Shown here: positions 1 to 10,716 of the stretch, piece by piece
How the letters are laid out: every line of letters begins with the position of its first letter
Numbering within the stretch: position 1 is the first letter of the stretch
NCBI GenBank assembly: GCA_003427395.1
Contig: BFEA01000007.1
Location: 2,142,913 to 2,189,446 of the forward strand
Reading direction: 5' to 3'
DNA length: 46,534 bases
Origin: Chara braunii
Lineage: Eukaryota; Streptophyta; Charophyceae; Charales; Characeae
Notes under the pieces: model-generated
What the model saw: only the letters and a program-made list of their open reading frames with translations
What the model was told of the DNA's origin: nothing
Databases searched by the model: none
Position numbers and translations under genes: made by a program

Positions 1-109
1 GCGCCTTGATGCAGGTACCACGAAGATGGAGCTGGAGCGATGGCGCCACAGGTAAGTAACACTGGCCTCCGCCAGTCTCTCTCCCACTCNACGATCNACC
101 ACCTACCAG

Positions 110-245
110 CGCCCAGCGCTGAAGACTACAGCTACAGCTATGGCGCCCAGCGCCGAAGACTACAGCTAGNGCTACTACTACTGCCTAGCGCTGAANACTA
201 CTGCAGCNNTCCTCCTGAGTGCTGCGGCNGAANCCTGAAGACTAC
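110..245. repeat. degenerate short tandem repeat with ambiguous bases
   Basis: The motif AGCGCTGAAGACTAC recurs three to four times at roughly 40-bp spacing, with GCTACAGCTACAGC runs between copies. Several N calls interrupt it, so the open frame across it is not trustworthy. Confidence 0.5.
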
Positions 246-318
246 TCGTGCCTACTGAACACTACCCACCCGTGAAGTGCATGGGAACCTCCTATGTACT
301 ACGGGTGTGCCTNTTGAG

Positions 319-640
319 CCTGCCGAAGGGAGGCAGGGGCTGCAGCTGCAGCTCCTGCTCGAGCACGTGAGGAACAGGCTATTTTGGGCCTGTTCCGCAT
401 CCCTGTTTCTGTGCCTGAGTCTTAGGGGCAGGTCGAAACAATGAGGGCCTGAAAATGGCCCTCCGTTTCAGGCTGAAAACTCTGGGTCTGAAAAGACCCA
501 GAAATAGGCTGAAACGAGGTAGGGCCTGCAGGCCCTCGTTTTTCGGCATTCAGGCTGAAACGAACGGGGCCTGTAAGCCCTAAGTCTTAGGCTTTTAGGC
601 TGAATGTCCGGGACGGGCCCTGCAGGGCCCGTGTGGCTAC
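319..640. repeat. array of short GC-rich hairpins
   Basis: Consecutive perfect foldbacks are visible: GGAACAGGC/GCCTGTTCC (371-396), GAGGGCC/GGCCCTC (443-463), TCTGGGTCT with a GAAA loop and AGACCCAGA (481-502), AAACG..AGGGCC-TGCA-GGCCCT-CGTTT (512-541), and ACGGGCCC-TGCA-GGGCCCGT (613-632). From about 431 on, each foldback sits in a unit of about 40 bp beginning GGCTGAAA or similar. No coding potential is evident. This is not a canonical terminator or tRNA array; the class is unknown to me. Confidence 0.65.
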
Positions 641-2290
641 GCAGTATGCCACAAGCAATGTTGGCACTTCTATCATCTCTAGGTTTCAGCAAGAGTTTCA
701 ATGTTTGTGATTTTGTTCATTACTGTGCTAACACGTGAGTCTTTTATGGAAGGCAGGCTGGGTACGTCTGTATGTGTACCCATCAGCTAATCAACCTTGG
801 GGTTGGCTATCTTGGTGAACTCCCTTCCACATATTTGGTTGAGGACTGGTAGACATGCCGGACAAGAATTGCATTTACAATAAGCAGACATCACCCTCTT
901 GATGGGTTTGAAATTTGAATGGGGTTTTCAACCTTCTTTATCTTTGCCCATGATACGTGACCCGTGACCAGTACTGACTACCACTGGATTGTTTACTACA
1001 GAACCATTAGTGGACTGCTGTCGTCACCCGAAAATAATGCCCGGGCGTTATGCTCAACTTACCCTTTACTCACTCTTTTTCCCCGAATATAATGCCCCTT
1101 CCCGGGCTACCAGCCCTGCCGCCTGGATCACCTTTTTTTCCCGGATGGCCCGGCCGTGCAAGGGCCAAAAAAGGTCCCAGAAAAAAAAAACACGGACTCC
1201 ACAGATGACAGCGCTTAGGGCTGCGCCCACCCATCTGCGGTGACTACGGTAACTGTCGGCCCTACATAACCGACTCCACAGATGACAGCGCTTAGGGCTG
1301 CGCCGGCCCATTGTGACACAGGGAGTATACTCCTGCCCTGGCTAAGAATTCAGATTTGCTCAACTGACATTTGTGGTACCTCTGCTTCGAACAAGTGTAT
1401 CAATAGCATGCTAGCAGCTCCAGCGGATTCACCGGAATCCTTGCTCACACAAACGTGGCCTCCAGTAACTAGGTCAGACGACAATCCAACGGTTCAACTC
1501 ATTACCGGCATCTGTTCGGCGTGCAATTCGGTGGATCATCGTCGCCGTGAGTCTCTGGTCAGGCTCTCCTTCCATATCGCCCCAGTGTCGAATGCTTCGT
1601 GATCAGTACATCGTTCTACGCGTTGCTTTTTGTTGGGACTGGTCGACCAAAAATCTATTGTGGTTTTTCGACTGACGTTGGCTTCTGTGTCAGTCGTCTT
1701 TTCAAAACTTTCATGGTTCCTCGTGCTCTCATTGGACTTTTGTAAGGATGCATCCTGTGTACGTTTTCGGAATCGCATTGCTGCGGTGTAACAGTTCGTC
1801 GCCAGGCCGATATGCCTTCTGTGCTTATCCTAATTTCTTGCATTTGGCATGTATCATTTTTTCAGTGTGTAACTCACGTGTGTCATTTGCCATGCCTGTC
1901 CATCTATGTCAGCAAGTTTATCCCTCGTCACGGTTACCTGAATAACCATTGCTCTCGCCTCACTTCGTGCATATAAACGTCTCGTACAAGCGTCTACAAA
2001 TTTCACGGTTTACATATGGGTGTGGAACTTCCCGATCTATACACAGTATTACGCACGGGTGTCACATCAGATCCCCATGCCATGTCGAATGCCTCTCTCG
2101 TGTGTTTTCGCCTCATCGTCACTGCTTTTCCTTTGTTTTGAGGTGTGTTTGACATCTCGCTTTGCTCCGTGTGATGTCCATCTCATGTGTTTCCTTTGTT
2201 ATGAGCTGTGTTTGACGTCTCGCTTTGCATCTCGTGTTTTCGCCTCATCTGCCACTTGGACACACTAAACTGCTCTGGATACGGCAGACA
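641..2290. other. no recognisable gene
   Basis: I see no protein family or splice-flanked exon here. Two local duplications are present: a direct repeat GACTCCACAGATGACAGCGC (continuing to TGCGCC) at 1195 and 1272, and a 63-bp-offset duplication around 2126-2255 (TTTCCTTTGTT.TGAG.TGTGTTTGAC). Open frames are short and overlap on both strands. Confidence 0.5.
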
Positions 2291-4090
2291 CAATGAGGTA
2301 TATGGCGAAAGTCAGGCGAGGTAGAAACGATGGCTTGGTTGTAGAGGGCAGACACACTGGTGTTGGACGTGGGAATATTGAGGCTGTTGAAGAAAGGGTG
2401 CGAGGGCAAGTTGAGGAGACAGAAGTTGTAACATATACAAACATACGTACAGAGAGTCAGAGAGAGAGGGAGAGAGAAAGAGAACAGACTGTGAATACCT
2501 ACCTTCTCAGATCCAATTCGATACAAACACTTTTCTGAGTACTGCATTCCTGTTATGTGTTTTTTAACTTCATTTTTTGATCGAATTCACAGCTTGCACT
2601 TTAATCGATTGACAATTGACAAGCTGCCACTATTTAAACCTCCTTCTCACCCTCCAATTGTTACAAACCATCCTGTCCACCATGTAAGCCTCAAGAGATG
2701 TCCGTACAACTTCCTCTCCTGCTGGGAAGGTTTTCACCTTCCGCAAATTCGCATGTTGCTTCCACCCGTGAAAGGAAAAAAAAACGTTTCCATATGTTTG
2801 ACAAAGGTCCTCTGTGTTCCTCGACTTACGCATCATTCTATTCCCAATTGTTTTCCCTCTACGCTGCACTCCATGCACCTGTTTCTCGCGGATCTTTTCT
2901 GATACTCGAAGCATATTCCTGTCGCCAAAGATACCGAAGTTTCTCTTCCCTAACCCTTTGAGCCGCGGGCAGACCAATCACTCTAACAGTACAAGATAGA
3001 AATAGGTAAATAGGTTTGGTGGTGTAACAACCCTTCCACCGATGAGTCTGACAGAACAAAGTCCTACTGCATTTCCGGCACGGTCAAGTCAATGATGAGA
3101 CCTCACCGCTGCTTCCCTTGATAATATTGGTGGGAGAAAAAGAAAAACGCCTGCGCATTGGGGCCTGAGCGGTGGAGTCACGGCATACTCAGCTGAGCAA
3201 TTTGCTGGGTTCATCTCCCCTCTATTACAGACCAGCCTGGATCGACGGTGCTCCGATTGCATCCGCAGCTAACTTAAAAAGTCCCCATGACGACTTCCCT
3301 GGACACGTCTGCCCTTTTTCTTAAGGCCCGAGCTGGATGCGCCCGTCCGGATTTATGACCGCAGGTGTGGCTCTTTCTGCACGACTCGCCAAAAATGTGA
3401 AATCGAAATGAATCTTCCACTACAAGGTCCGAAGATGCGCTGCCGTATCTTTTTTTCTGTGAATTTGGTGAGTAGTGTGGTGAGTCCTGTGCCGTGCAGA
3501 AACAAAGGGGAACATTCAGCCCCTGGATCGCCAGTGGCCCTGTTTCTCTTGATGAGTCGTAATCAATGTCGTTTTTCAGACTTTTCTCACTATGGACACG
3601 TCAGACCTTATGCTGCTGTCTCCTCCACCGTCAGCTGCTCACGACCCTCTTCTCGACGGGATGCTACTCTCGTTGAGTTCCAACTCAACTCTACACTACT
3701 CTGTACGCTATAACCTGCAGTACTCTCCAAACTGTAACTCTACTCTACTCTGCTCTCTACCCTCTACTCCTGACATCTCTTTTCTTTGCTGTCTGCTCTC
3801 TACTGTACTGTACACTGTGTCTACACTTAACGCTGTCTACTCTGATCTACTCTACTCTCTACTCTCTACTCTCTACTCTCTATTTCACTCTATTGTACTC
3901 TACTGAGTCTACTGAGTCTACTCTATATTCCACTCCACTCTCTGCTGAGTCTACTCTTCTCTTGCTGTACTCTTTATCTCTACTTTCAGCGACTCTCTAT
4001 TGTCAGCTACTCTCAGCTCTCGTACCTATTGAATGGAATAACTCGGCCTAACCCTTTCTGTCGCGGGCAGAGCTGCACTGGCTAATCTTG
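2291..4090. other. non-coding stretch with pyrimidine-rich CTCTA tract
   Basis: No gene is recognised. A GA-rich patch lies at 2455-2490. A degenerate CTCTA/TACTC simple repeat fills about 3670-4020. The segment CCTAACCCTTT.NG.CGCGGGCAGA occurs at about 2949 and again at about 4050, so the two sites share a repeat family. Confidence 0.5.
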
Positions 4091-4396
4091 TTGTCATTAT
4101 AGTATTATGGGGAACCCCGTAGCAGCGACATCCGTGCCCGAGCCTCCAACGAGGGAACATGCGGGAGCTGCACCCACCAGCAGGTGCAATACCTGCTACA
4201 GCAGGTGGGCGATATGGGTCACGGCGGTCAGGGGTCAGCTGATAGCATCAGGACCGAGCTTCTTCGATGGGTCAGTCACTGTGCGTCCCCTCCGGTCCCC
4301 TCTCCCTATGAACATCAGCAGGCTCTGCTCAATGCCCACTCGGGGAGACCAACGGCATATCTCTAGGTGGTGGGCGCCAAGCTTGCCCAGGAAGGT

Positions 4397-4472
4397 ACAC
4401 GAGGCCAATGGGGACTGAACCGAAGACCTCCTGAATGCCACTTGCGTGCCTTCCCAACTGAGCTAGGCCGCT
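4397..4472 (-). repeat. tRNA-like sequence, probable SINE head or tRNA pseudogene
   Basis: On the minus strand there is a perfect A-box TAGCTCAGTTGG (4454-4465) and a B-box-like GGTTCAGTCCC (4411-4421), separated by 32 nt, which is the spacing of a normal tRNA. The acceptor stem pairs only partly (GCGGCCT against TGGCCTC), and the anticodon and T stems do not fold well. I therefore favour a Pol III-derived SINE head or decayed tRNA over a functional tRNA gene. Confidence 0.45.
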
Positions 4473-4798
4473 GGATCGGACCCATTGTTCACTGCGGTAG
4501 TTCACCGACTACCGCTGGATTATTTATTAGTTTATGATTGATCTTTGTAATGATTTTGTGTCCCTGGAACCATTGGCGATATTACCTTGACAGATCAGCA
4601 ACATATGGTTGGTTTTTTGTGTCACCCAACTTTGAATACGTTGGGAATTCACTGTTCAGGGTCTCCTGAAATCCAGCGCTGAATGCATCCGAAATATTGA
4701 CCAAGAGCTGATTTCAGAATGCACCTTACATCCTGCACTGGTAATGCGCAGTTAGCTATGTTTGGATGTTTCTCGCTATGCTCATGTGGACCTAATTT

Positions 4799-4800
<2 letters not shown>

Positions 4801-4882
<82 letters not shown>

Positions 4883-5135
4883 AGAGAGACTGTGTGTGTG
4901 TGTGTGTGTGTGTGCGCGGCGCTCAGACACACACGCGCACACACACGCGCACACACACACTCAATTGCCCGGGGAAGAAGGGTTCCCATCGCAAGTTTTC
5001 TGACGGAGTCGGGATCCGGGTGGCTTCGGTGGAAAAGGGAACCGGGATGAAAGGAAAGGAGACATCAAGATCAAGGAGAGGAAGACATTCGCAGACACAG
5101 AGAGAGAGAGAGAGAGAGAGAGGAAGACAGAGAGA

Positions 5136-5207
<72 letters not shown>

Positions 5208-5215
5208 GAGGGGTC
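4801..5215. repeat. (GA)n and (GT)n microsatellites
   Basis: Long uninterrupted GA runs (4801-4842, 4861-4890, 5099-5124 and 5149-5204) alternate with GT/AC runs (4843-4960). All arginine/glutamate or serine/leucine open frames here are artefacts of the dinucleotide repeat. Confidence 0.95.
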
Positions 5216-5339
5216 CGATGAACTCCCCATTGGAGACGGAAGGTTCAGAGAGAGTCGGGATCGAGAAAGGAGGGAAAGGGAGGAGGAGCATCGCAGGGGT
5301 GGAAGTATCCTCGGGATCACACGGAATCGGCATGAAATT

Positions 5340-5719
5340 CAATCACTTTTTTTTTTTTCTTTTTTTTTTTCCCTGCTGTGTGAATTAAAATACTGATGGC
5401 TGTCAACTTTCAAACTGGCTCAATTCTGTTTGCCTTTTTTACATGTCTCTGGTGTGTTTGCATATAAATGCATCGCGTTTTCTTTTTCTTTTTTTTCTTT
5501 TTTTTGCCGTTTCGTCGGCTGGATTCAAGGATAATGTCAGGATGTCGGGCCTAACGGGGGGAGTCGGGATTGATTGGGACGGGGTTGGCGTCGGGACAAG
5601 TGAAGGGAGTCGGGGAGGGGAGCGGGACTCGAGATCGAGACTAAGGGGGGGAGTCGGGATTGGAGGGAGAGGAGGGATAGGGGAGGAAGAACGATGAACA
5701 TCGGGGAGAGGGAGATGTT

Positions 5720-5720
<1 letters not shown>
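5340..5720. other. poly-T tracts and G-rich segment with repeated GGAGTCGGGAT
   Basis: Poly-T tracts lie at 5346-5370 and 5478-5504. Between 5555 and 5690 the plus strand is rich in GGG runs, and GGAGTCGGGAT or a near copy recurs (5561, 5607, 5649; earlier at 5004 and 5253). There are enough G runs for G-quadruplex formation. No gene is recognised. Confidence 0.5.

Positions 5721-5780
<60 letters not shown>
5721..5780. repeat. (GA)n microsatellite next to retroelement breakpoint
   Basis: A run of about 60 bp of GA. The Ty3/gypsy reading frame stops matching about 85 bp to its right (about 5866), so this tract lies close to the truncation point. Confidence 0.9.
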
Positions 5781-5784
<4 letters not shown>

Positions 5785-5865
5785 CACTATAAGTTCTCAA
5801 CTTCCACTTCTCCTTTCCCTCGCTCTCCCAACTCCACTGCAGGCGCAGCCGCGGCGAGTCCCCTT

Positions 5866-6076
5866 GTTTTCTTAATTCCTCAAGTTCTCTAGCAGACATT
5901 CGGTAGATAGGACCCTTGGGAATCTTACTACCAAGAATAATCTCAATGGTGTGTTTAATTGCATGCTCAATTATTCCTGTTGGTTCAGTTTGTAGATCTT
6001 TATACTCATCTAAGAGTTTTTCAATCGAAGAAGGGCAGGAAGTAGAGCATTCTCCTACTTTCTCCACTAAGACCAT
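5866..6076 (-). pseudogene. gypsy Pol protease-RT linker (RT N-terminal edge)
   Basis: The reading frame contains G-P-I-Y-R-M-S-A-R-E-L-E-E-L-R-K-Q, the well-known stretch immediately before the gypsy reverse transcriptase fingers. Upstream residues (H-A-I-K-H-T-I-E-I-I-L-G-S-K-I-P) correspond to the H.I.L..G..P region. The protein then runs into unrelated sequence and the GA tract, so no catalytic YxDD motif remains. It is separated from the protease by a frameshift near 6080. Confidence 0.8.
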
Positions 6077-6085
6077 TATTACTTC

Positions 6086-6772
6086 CTATTCCAGTTTCTT
6101 CTTTGAAACCATTGAACGAAATGTTGGATAACTCGTACAACAGAAAGAGAGACTAGAGTCAGAGCCAGACTTATGAAACAATTTGATTGGTTTCAAATCA
6201 GATTGTGCGTCACGCAATTGCACAATTTTTTCTTTGAACTTGATATCTGGGTTGGCTTCCTCGTGCCAGTCCATTCCCATAATCAAGTCAAAGGGTAAAT
6301 TCTTTTCTACAAGGAGGGATATCTCGTGAAGAATCTTCTTCCCTTCCTTAGTGCGAAATCGAGATTTGACACGACCAACACATTGTGAGATAGTGATTAT
6401 GCATCTGTCAGCGAGAATAGACGTGATAGGTCGAGACAAATCTTTTACCTTCATTCCGAGATGCAACTTGTGAATTGCCTTCTCGTATATGTAGGATCAC
6501 GTTAATCCTGAGTCCAACAGTGCACCTACACTTGTATGTGCAATTTCTACATCCGCGAATAGTAGGTCACCCTTAGACTTCGATTTCTTAGCCCACGAGC
6601 TTCGTAATGCTAGCAACTCGTTACCAAGCTCGTCAAGAGAGTCGTCCAGATAGACAGTACATAAGACAGGTTCAGGGTGTTCCAGACGATGGGCCGAAGA
6701 GGAACCATCCTTTGCCATACGAGTCAAAAGGTTGGAAGGGTTAGTAGGTGTCTTACCTTCATCTTGATCCAA
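6086..6772 (-). pseudogene. gypsy retropepsin-like aspartic protease domain
   Basis: One frame with a single in-frame stop (about 6496) covers the region. It has the catalytic motif L-L-D-S-G-L-T (Asp at about 6512-6514), and downstream the second conserved block P-F-D-L-I-M-G-M-D-W (about 6270-6300) that marks the retropepsin C-terminal half in gypsy elements. The protease would cleave the Gag-Pol polyprotein. The stop directly after D-S-G-L-T disables the copy unless it is an assembly error. Confidence 0.85.
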
Positions 6773-6804
6773 ACCCTTAGACTCAGTAGGAGCAGATGTT
6801 ACTC

Positions 6805-7104
6805 CTACTGGCGGCTCGGTTCTGGGTTACGTATAAGTGGGCACCATGCAATCACATGCCCTGCGGTACCACACTTCAAACATTGTGCATTACCCATTCT
6901 TTCCGGCCACGTTTCCTGTGGCAGGCCCATCTTTTCCCATGGCCTCCCGACCACAATCACGGGATGCTCTGGGAATGAGCGTGGCTTCTTCTTCTTTACT
7001 AGCGGTCGTGGTCCTCCCTTGTTGACCACATCACTAGTGACTTCCCCCTTTCCGGAATCACTACTGCTCGCCTCACCCTCGACCTCCAATGACCACTTCT
7101 CCAT
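6805..7104 (-). pseudogene. gypsy Gag C-terminus with CCHC zinc knuckle
   Basis: C-L-K-C-G-T-A-G-H-V-I-A-W-C (6841-6882) matches CX2CX4HX4C exactly, the nucleocapsid knuckle that binds element RNA. It is preceded by a Ser/Lys-rich low-complexity stretch. Its position between gag and protease is as expected. Confidence 0.85.
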
Positions 7105-7369
7105 AGTATCATCGTCAAAGACGACGAGGGTGTGGTCATGGCGCTTTTGGCACCAAAGTATCCGCTTTCCTGCACTTGCACCACGACCAACTTCACAACA
7201 GACACATACGAATTCTTAACTTGAGAAGTTATTTACTCTCGTTGGAGAGCAAGATCTTGAAACTACCTATAATTGTACTTGCTTGACTTAGACTCTGCCA
7301 CAAGTTGTCCACGGATGGGCTCGGGCAGAGCACGGGAATATATGTACAAGACTTAGTTGTCTTGCAGGT

Positions 7370-8548
7370 TCAATCCAGGAACCTGCAGCAAGCGGTCAAC
7401 TTCCCGAATAAAGCTTCTATCGAGGTCCAATGTTTTTGACTAATGGTAGTGAGGTGGTCAAAGGCCTTGTCGGTCGTTGTCTTATCCAGGAAGCGTGCCT
7501 TGATCTTGCCAAGGAACTGCTTCAGATTCAAGGTTGTAGCCCACTCCCCAATGTCATCGAACCCCGCTGCATTGGCTCCGACCAATACCCATTCCTTGCT
7601 TCCTCCCCGAGACAAGACGTAGAGAAAGCAACCTGGGACTCGTGTTCAACAGGGGCCGTACTGCAATACGTCTTATCTTCGGCAATCCACAACAATAAAT
7701 TTTCATTTTTTTTGTTGCAGAATGTGAAAGGCAGTTTTATCTTTACCTTTTCTTTCTTTTTTGGTTTCTCCAGATCCGCACTTACCTTGAGCGACGACTT
7801 TCGAGAATCAGGAGACTTTGGAGGTGGAGAGGGAGGAGGAGAGCTCGGTGGAGAAGACGGCGGACTCGAAGGTTCTCCTCCATTAGACGACTTGTTATCT
7901 TTAGGAACAGCGGACTTCATTGCGTCACTCGTCAATTTCTTCTCTTCTTTCTTATCTTCCTTACCTTCTTCTTCTTTACCTTCTACCGGATCCTTCCCTT
8001 TCACAATATTTGTGACGGTTCGTAATCCTACAACAATATAGTGTTATGTTCCTCTGTTCCTTACCTTCTGTTCCTATTACCTGTCTGATTTCCTTGACCT
8101 TCTCTTCTCGTCTCAGTTCCTGTTCGTGTTTCCGGGCTAGTTCTTCTTTCTTCCTTTCTTCTGCGGCCAGCGCCTCTCTTAATTGCTGGATGTTCGCGTC
8201 AATCTTAGCCTCGATCACTTCTGGTCTGATTTACCCTTTCCTAGACAACTCCATGACTTCTTCCAGCTGCTTGATAGCAAACTGGTCCAACGCCTGCTGG
8301 CACTGGGCCATCATTTTAGATGCTTTGGCCCCGGCAGCCACAACTTCCGCGGCCGGAATTGCTTGCTTCAGACGGTTCTCTACTGTCTGCAAATCAATCA
8401 GATTATGAACGTGTCGTTCGGCATCCGGTCCGGACAGACGCAAATCATTCAATAGTTGGTTCCATAGAGCCAGTAACTCTTATTTCTTCGTCTCCGCCTG
8501 ATTCCTAGTCTTGGGATCAGAGGATCCTTCGCCCTCAAAGAACGTCAT
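7370..8548 (-). pseudogene. gypsy Gag (broken)
   Basis: A likely ATG at 8546-8548 begins M-T-F-F-E-G-E-G. An in-frame stop lies near 8484, and the frame resumes with a helical segment (8231-8452), then a glutamate/lysine-rich coiled-coil-like stretch (7976-8218). A proline/serine-rich linker follows (PPSSPPSSPPP, about 7840-7900). The capsid-like block has hydrophobic and tryptophan residues (L-L-L-W-I-A-E-D, about 7680; E-W-A-T-T-L-N-L-K-Q-F, about 7510-7550). At least three frame changes or stops are needed to join it. The capsid assignment rests on position and on the W.........L/F pattern of retrotransposon Gag. Confidence 0.75.
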
Positions 8549-8759
8549 CGGGAAAATAAGCAAAGAGTATTTTCCACATGCTAAACATCTTGGAGGTCAG
8601 GTTTGAGGAAATATTTGCAATAATGTGATCACAAAAATAAAGAGAAATAACAAAAAGGAACAGATTTCTACTTATACTAATTGCTGTTCTTTTGTTTGTG
8701 TGATGACATCCTATTCGAGAGTGTATAGGTACCACGCCAGGCCCGTGTGATCAGATACA

Positions 8760-9645
8760 ACACACAAGTACGCACAACACCACAACACAGCAAACGACAA
8801 GGTAAGTATGCCAACAACAACAACAAACAATTTGTCAGCACCCTTCTTCTTTCTGTTGAGTCAATCCAGGTGTCAATTGCGATGATGCACCCTCCTTGAC
8901 AGCTGGCACTATAGCTGTCTTGTCAGTCGTTCAATCAGCCGTACCACCGTCGTCTTCTGAGTGCTTCTCTTACTTGGCAGCCACCTGCCTGCCACGTGTC
9001 ATCCCTAGTGTGCTACCATAGCAGATCCTGCCACGTCAGCACTGGTGTCCAGCCAATCAATAAAGGGATGCTACGTCAGCAATTGTGTGCCCCGTCCTTC
9101 CCACGTGCCACTTCCACACGTCGTGTCGTGATACCGTCGCCGTTCCAGCCAATTGGATAATGCCACGTCAGCCAATGGAGACCAATGCCACGTCAGCAAG
9201 AAGTCAACACCTCAAGAAGACAGGTGTGACTTCTCCCCTGCCACGTCAGTAATCAGTCCTGACTTTCCCAAAGGCCACATCAGCTTTTGTAAGAGACCTG
9301 GTCCCGCATAAGCTGCTAATGCAGCGTGAGAGTGCCACGTCAGCAATCACCAACAACCAGGTCTTCAGACGCGGCACATGATATGCCACATCAGCAAGGG
9401 ATCGCGATGCCACTTCACTATCGCGATCCAGGCTGGCGCACGATAACTCTCGGCCGCGGTCCCTACTGCCACATCAGTAGCCACATCAGGATCTTCTCTC
9501 GCCAGTGAAGTCTCTACCACGTCAGTAACTCCGGCGGTAACTTCTTGTCAAGTCATCACTACCTCAGCACACGTGTGCATGCCCACTTACTTGTGCGCCA
9601 CCTGGCGCGTGCGCACGTGTGACTGTCGTCGTCGTCAGGAGAACT
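8760..9645 (-). promoter_or_regulatory. retroelement 5' leader packed with ACGT-core motifs
   Basis: GCCACGTCAGC or one-base variants occur repeatedly: 9030, 9162, 9187, 9240 and 9334 (perfect or nearly so), with variants at about 9070, 9270, 9384, 9466 and 9517. Read in the element's direction this is GCTGACGTGGC, the hybrid C/G-box core (TGACGTGGC) bound by plant bZIP factors such as HY5-type or UPR-type proteins. That binding is family knowledge; activity here is inference. The stretch has no long open frame. Confidence 0.6.
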
Positions 9646-9657
9646 GCTCCGATACCA
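9646..9657 (-). other. primer-binding site, initiator tRNA-Met type
   Basis: The minus strand reads TGGTATCGGAGC, one mismatch from the classic plant TGGTATCAGAGC complementary to the 3' end of initiator tRNA-Met. It lies 3 nt inside the LTR boundary at 9661, as expected for priming of minus-strand DNA synthesis. Confidence 0.85.
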
Positions 9658-9660
9658 AAT

Positions 9661-10716
9661 TGCAATGACCCAGATCGTGAAGACAGTTGTCAACAATGCA
9701 AGTCCAAACGAATGTCAACCAGCTGATGATTATCAATAATCGTATTCGTGTCCAGATACCCAAGAGAAGAGAAGACATACACAGACGAGGTAGATGAGAG
9801 GGAGGAAAGACTCAGAATGGGGAAGATAGAAACAATGCTCACTGCTTCTTCAGGCTCCCTCCGTAATCACCACCTCAATAATCAATACTAGAAACGAGTA
9901 TCTGAAGTAACCTCAATGTGCCACGTGGCACGTCTAGTCAGTCCCTCATCAATGTTGGAGCAATGTCGACATGAAGACAACCAGGTAAGTATCCATGATC
10001 TCTCCACAGTCCTGACCTCCTCCTAAATGACGATAATCAGAACAGCAACATAAGTCGCATAGCTTCGCCTCGTCAACATAGTAGTACGCGTGGCAGCACC
10101 CACACTAGCCACCGGTAGTACACGTGGCGACAGCCACGTCAGCGACAGTGCATGGCAGCTGCCACGTCAACATATCAAGAAGACAGGTGCAAGCCAGCCA
10201 CCATGCCAGACCAGCAGCACGTCGCTGTAGACACAATGCCAGCACAAAGCCAGCGCTCAACCAGCTTAGCAGTGTCGAGCCAGAATCGTCGTCAACGCGT
10301 GAAGTCAGCATCGACGTAAGACAGAATGAATGTCAAAGCCAGGAAAGTCAGCGCTTATGTAGCGTTGACTCGGGGTCTGGGCCCCGGATGCTACCACCCT
10401 CAGCCGTCCAGATCTCGATGCAAACTAAGACCCAGATTGGTCTGAGACCGAATTCCCTCCGGAATGGATGCTTGTCTGGTTACCTGCGCACAACAAGTGA
10501 GTGTATCCAACCAAGGGCCTGGATGCGGTACCTTTGACTCTACAGTTGACTTTGACCCTTGAATTTCCTGTGTGCAGCGTTAGGTCACACAGCCAAACAT
10601 GACAGACTCAGGCCTGGGCGTGTCTTGGTCACACAGCCCAGCGCAGACCAACTCAGGTCTGCGTGGCCTGGGGCCGAGTTCTGGGCCCCAGGCTACTTCT
10701 GAACAGGGTTACTACA
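9661..10716 (-). mobile_element. 5' LTR of the gypsy element
   Basis: On the plus strand it begins TGCAATGACCC and ends GGGTTACTACA, giving a TG...CA LTR with imperfect terminal inverted repeats. It aligns by eye along its length with the LTR at 10840-12114, including TGTGCCACGTGGCACGT, CGACATGAAGAC and the terminal hairpin GCCTGGGGCC/GGGCCCCAGGC. ACGT motifs like those of the leader occur at about 9919, 10133 and 10159. Confidence 0.8.

Larger units (their letters stand above)
5866..10716 (-). mobile_element. truncated Ty3/gypsy LTR retrotransposon
   Basis: Minus-strand order is LTR (9661-10716), primer-binding site (9646-9657), long leader, gag, CCHC zinc knuckle, retropepsin, then the start of reverse transcriptase. 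RT core, RNase H, integrase and the 3' LTR are absent: similarity ends at about 5866 after the conserved P-I-Y-R-M-S..E-L-x-E-L-R segment that precedes RT in gypsy Pol. Stops and frameshifts separate the domains, so the copy is dead. It is assigned to Metaviridae/gypsy by protease-RT order and by the DSG and GPIYRMS motifs. Confidence 0.85.

Noticed and set aside
319-640. Set of rho-independent terminators or a tRNA cluster
   Set aside because: The hairpins lack U-tracts and tRNA box motifs, and the organism is evidently eukaryotic.
3150-3215. Plus-strand tRNA-like stretch with GGGTTCATCTCCC
   Set aside because: The B-box match is poor and no A-box at proper spacing could be found.
4649-5342. 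Several long frames rich in Ser-Leu, Arg-Glu or Cys-Val
   Set aside because: They are direct translations of (GA)n and (GT)n microsatellites; all frames on both strands are open for the same reason.
5346-5370. Poly-T as a Pol III terminator or LINE tail
   Set aside because: No Pol III gene or LINE 3' end adjoins it, and similar A/T tracts are common throughout the window.
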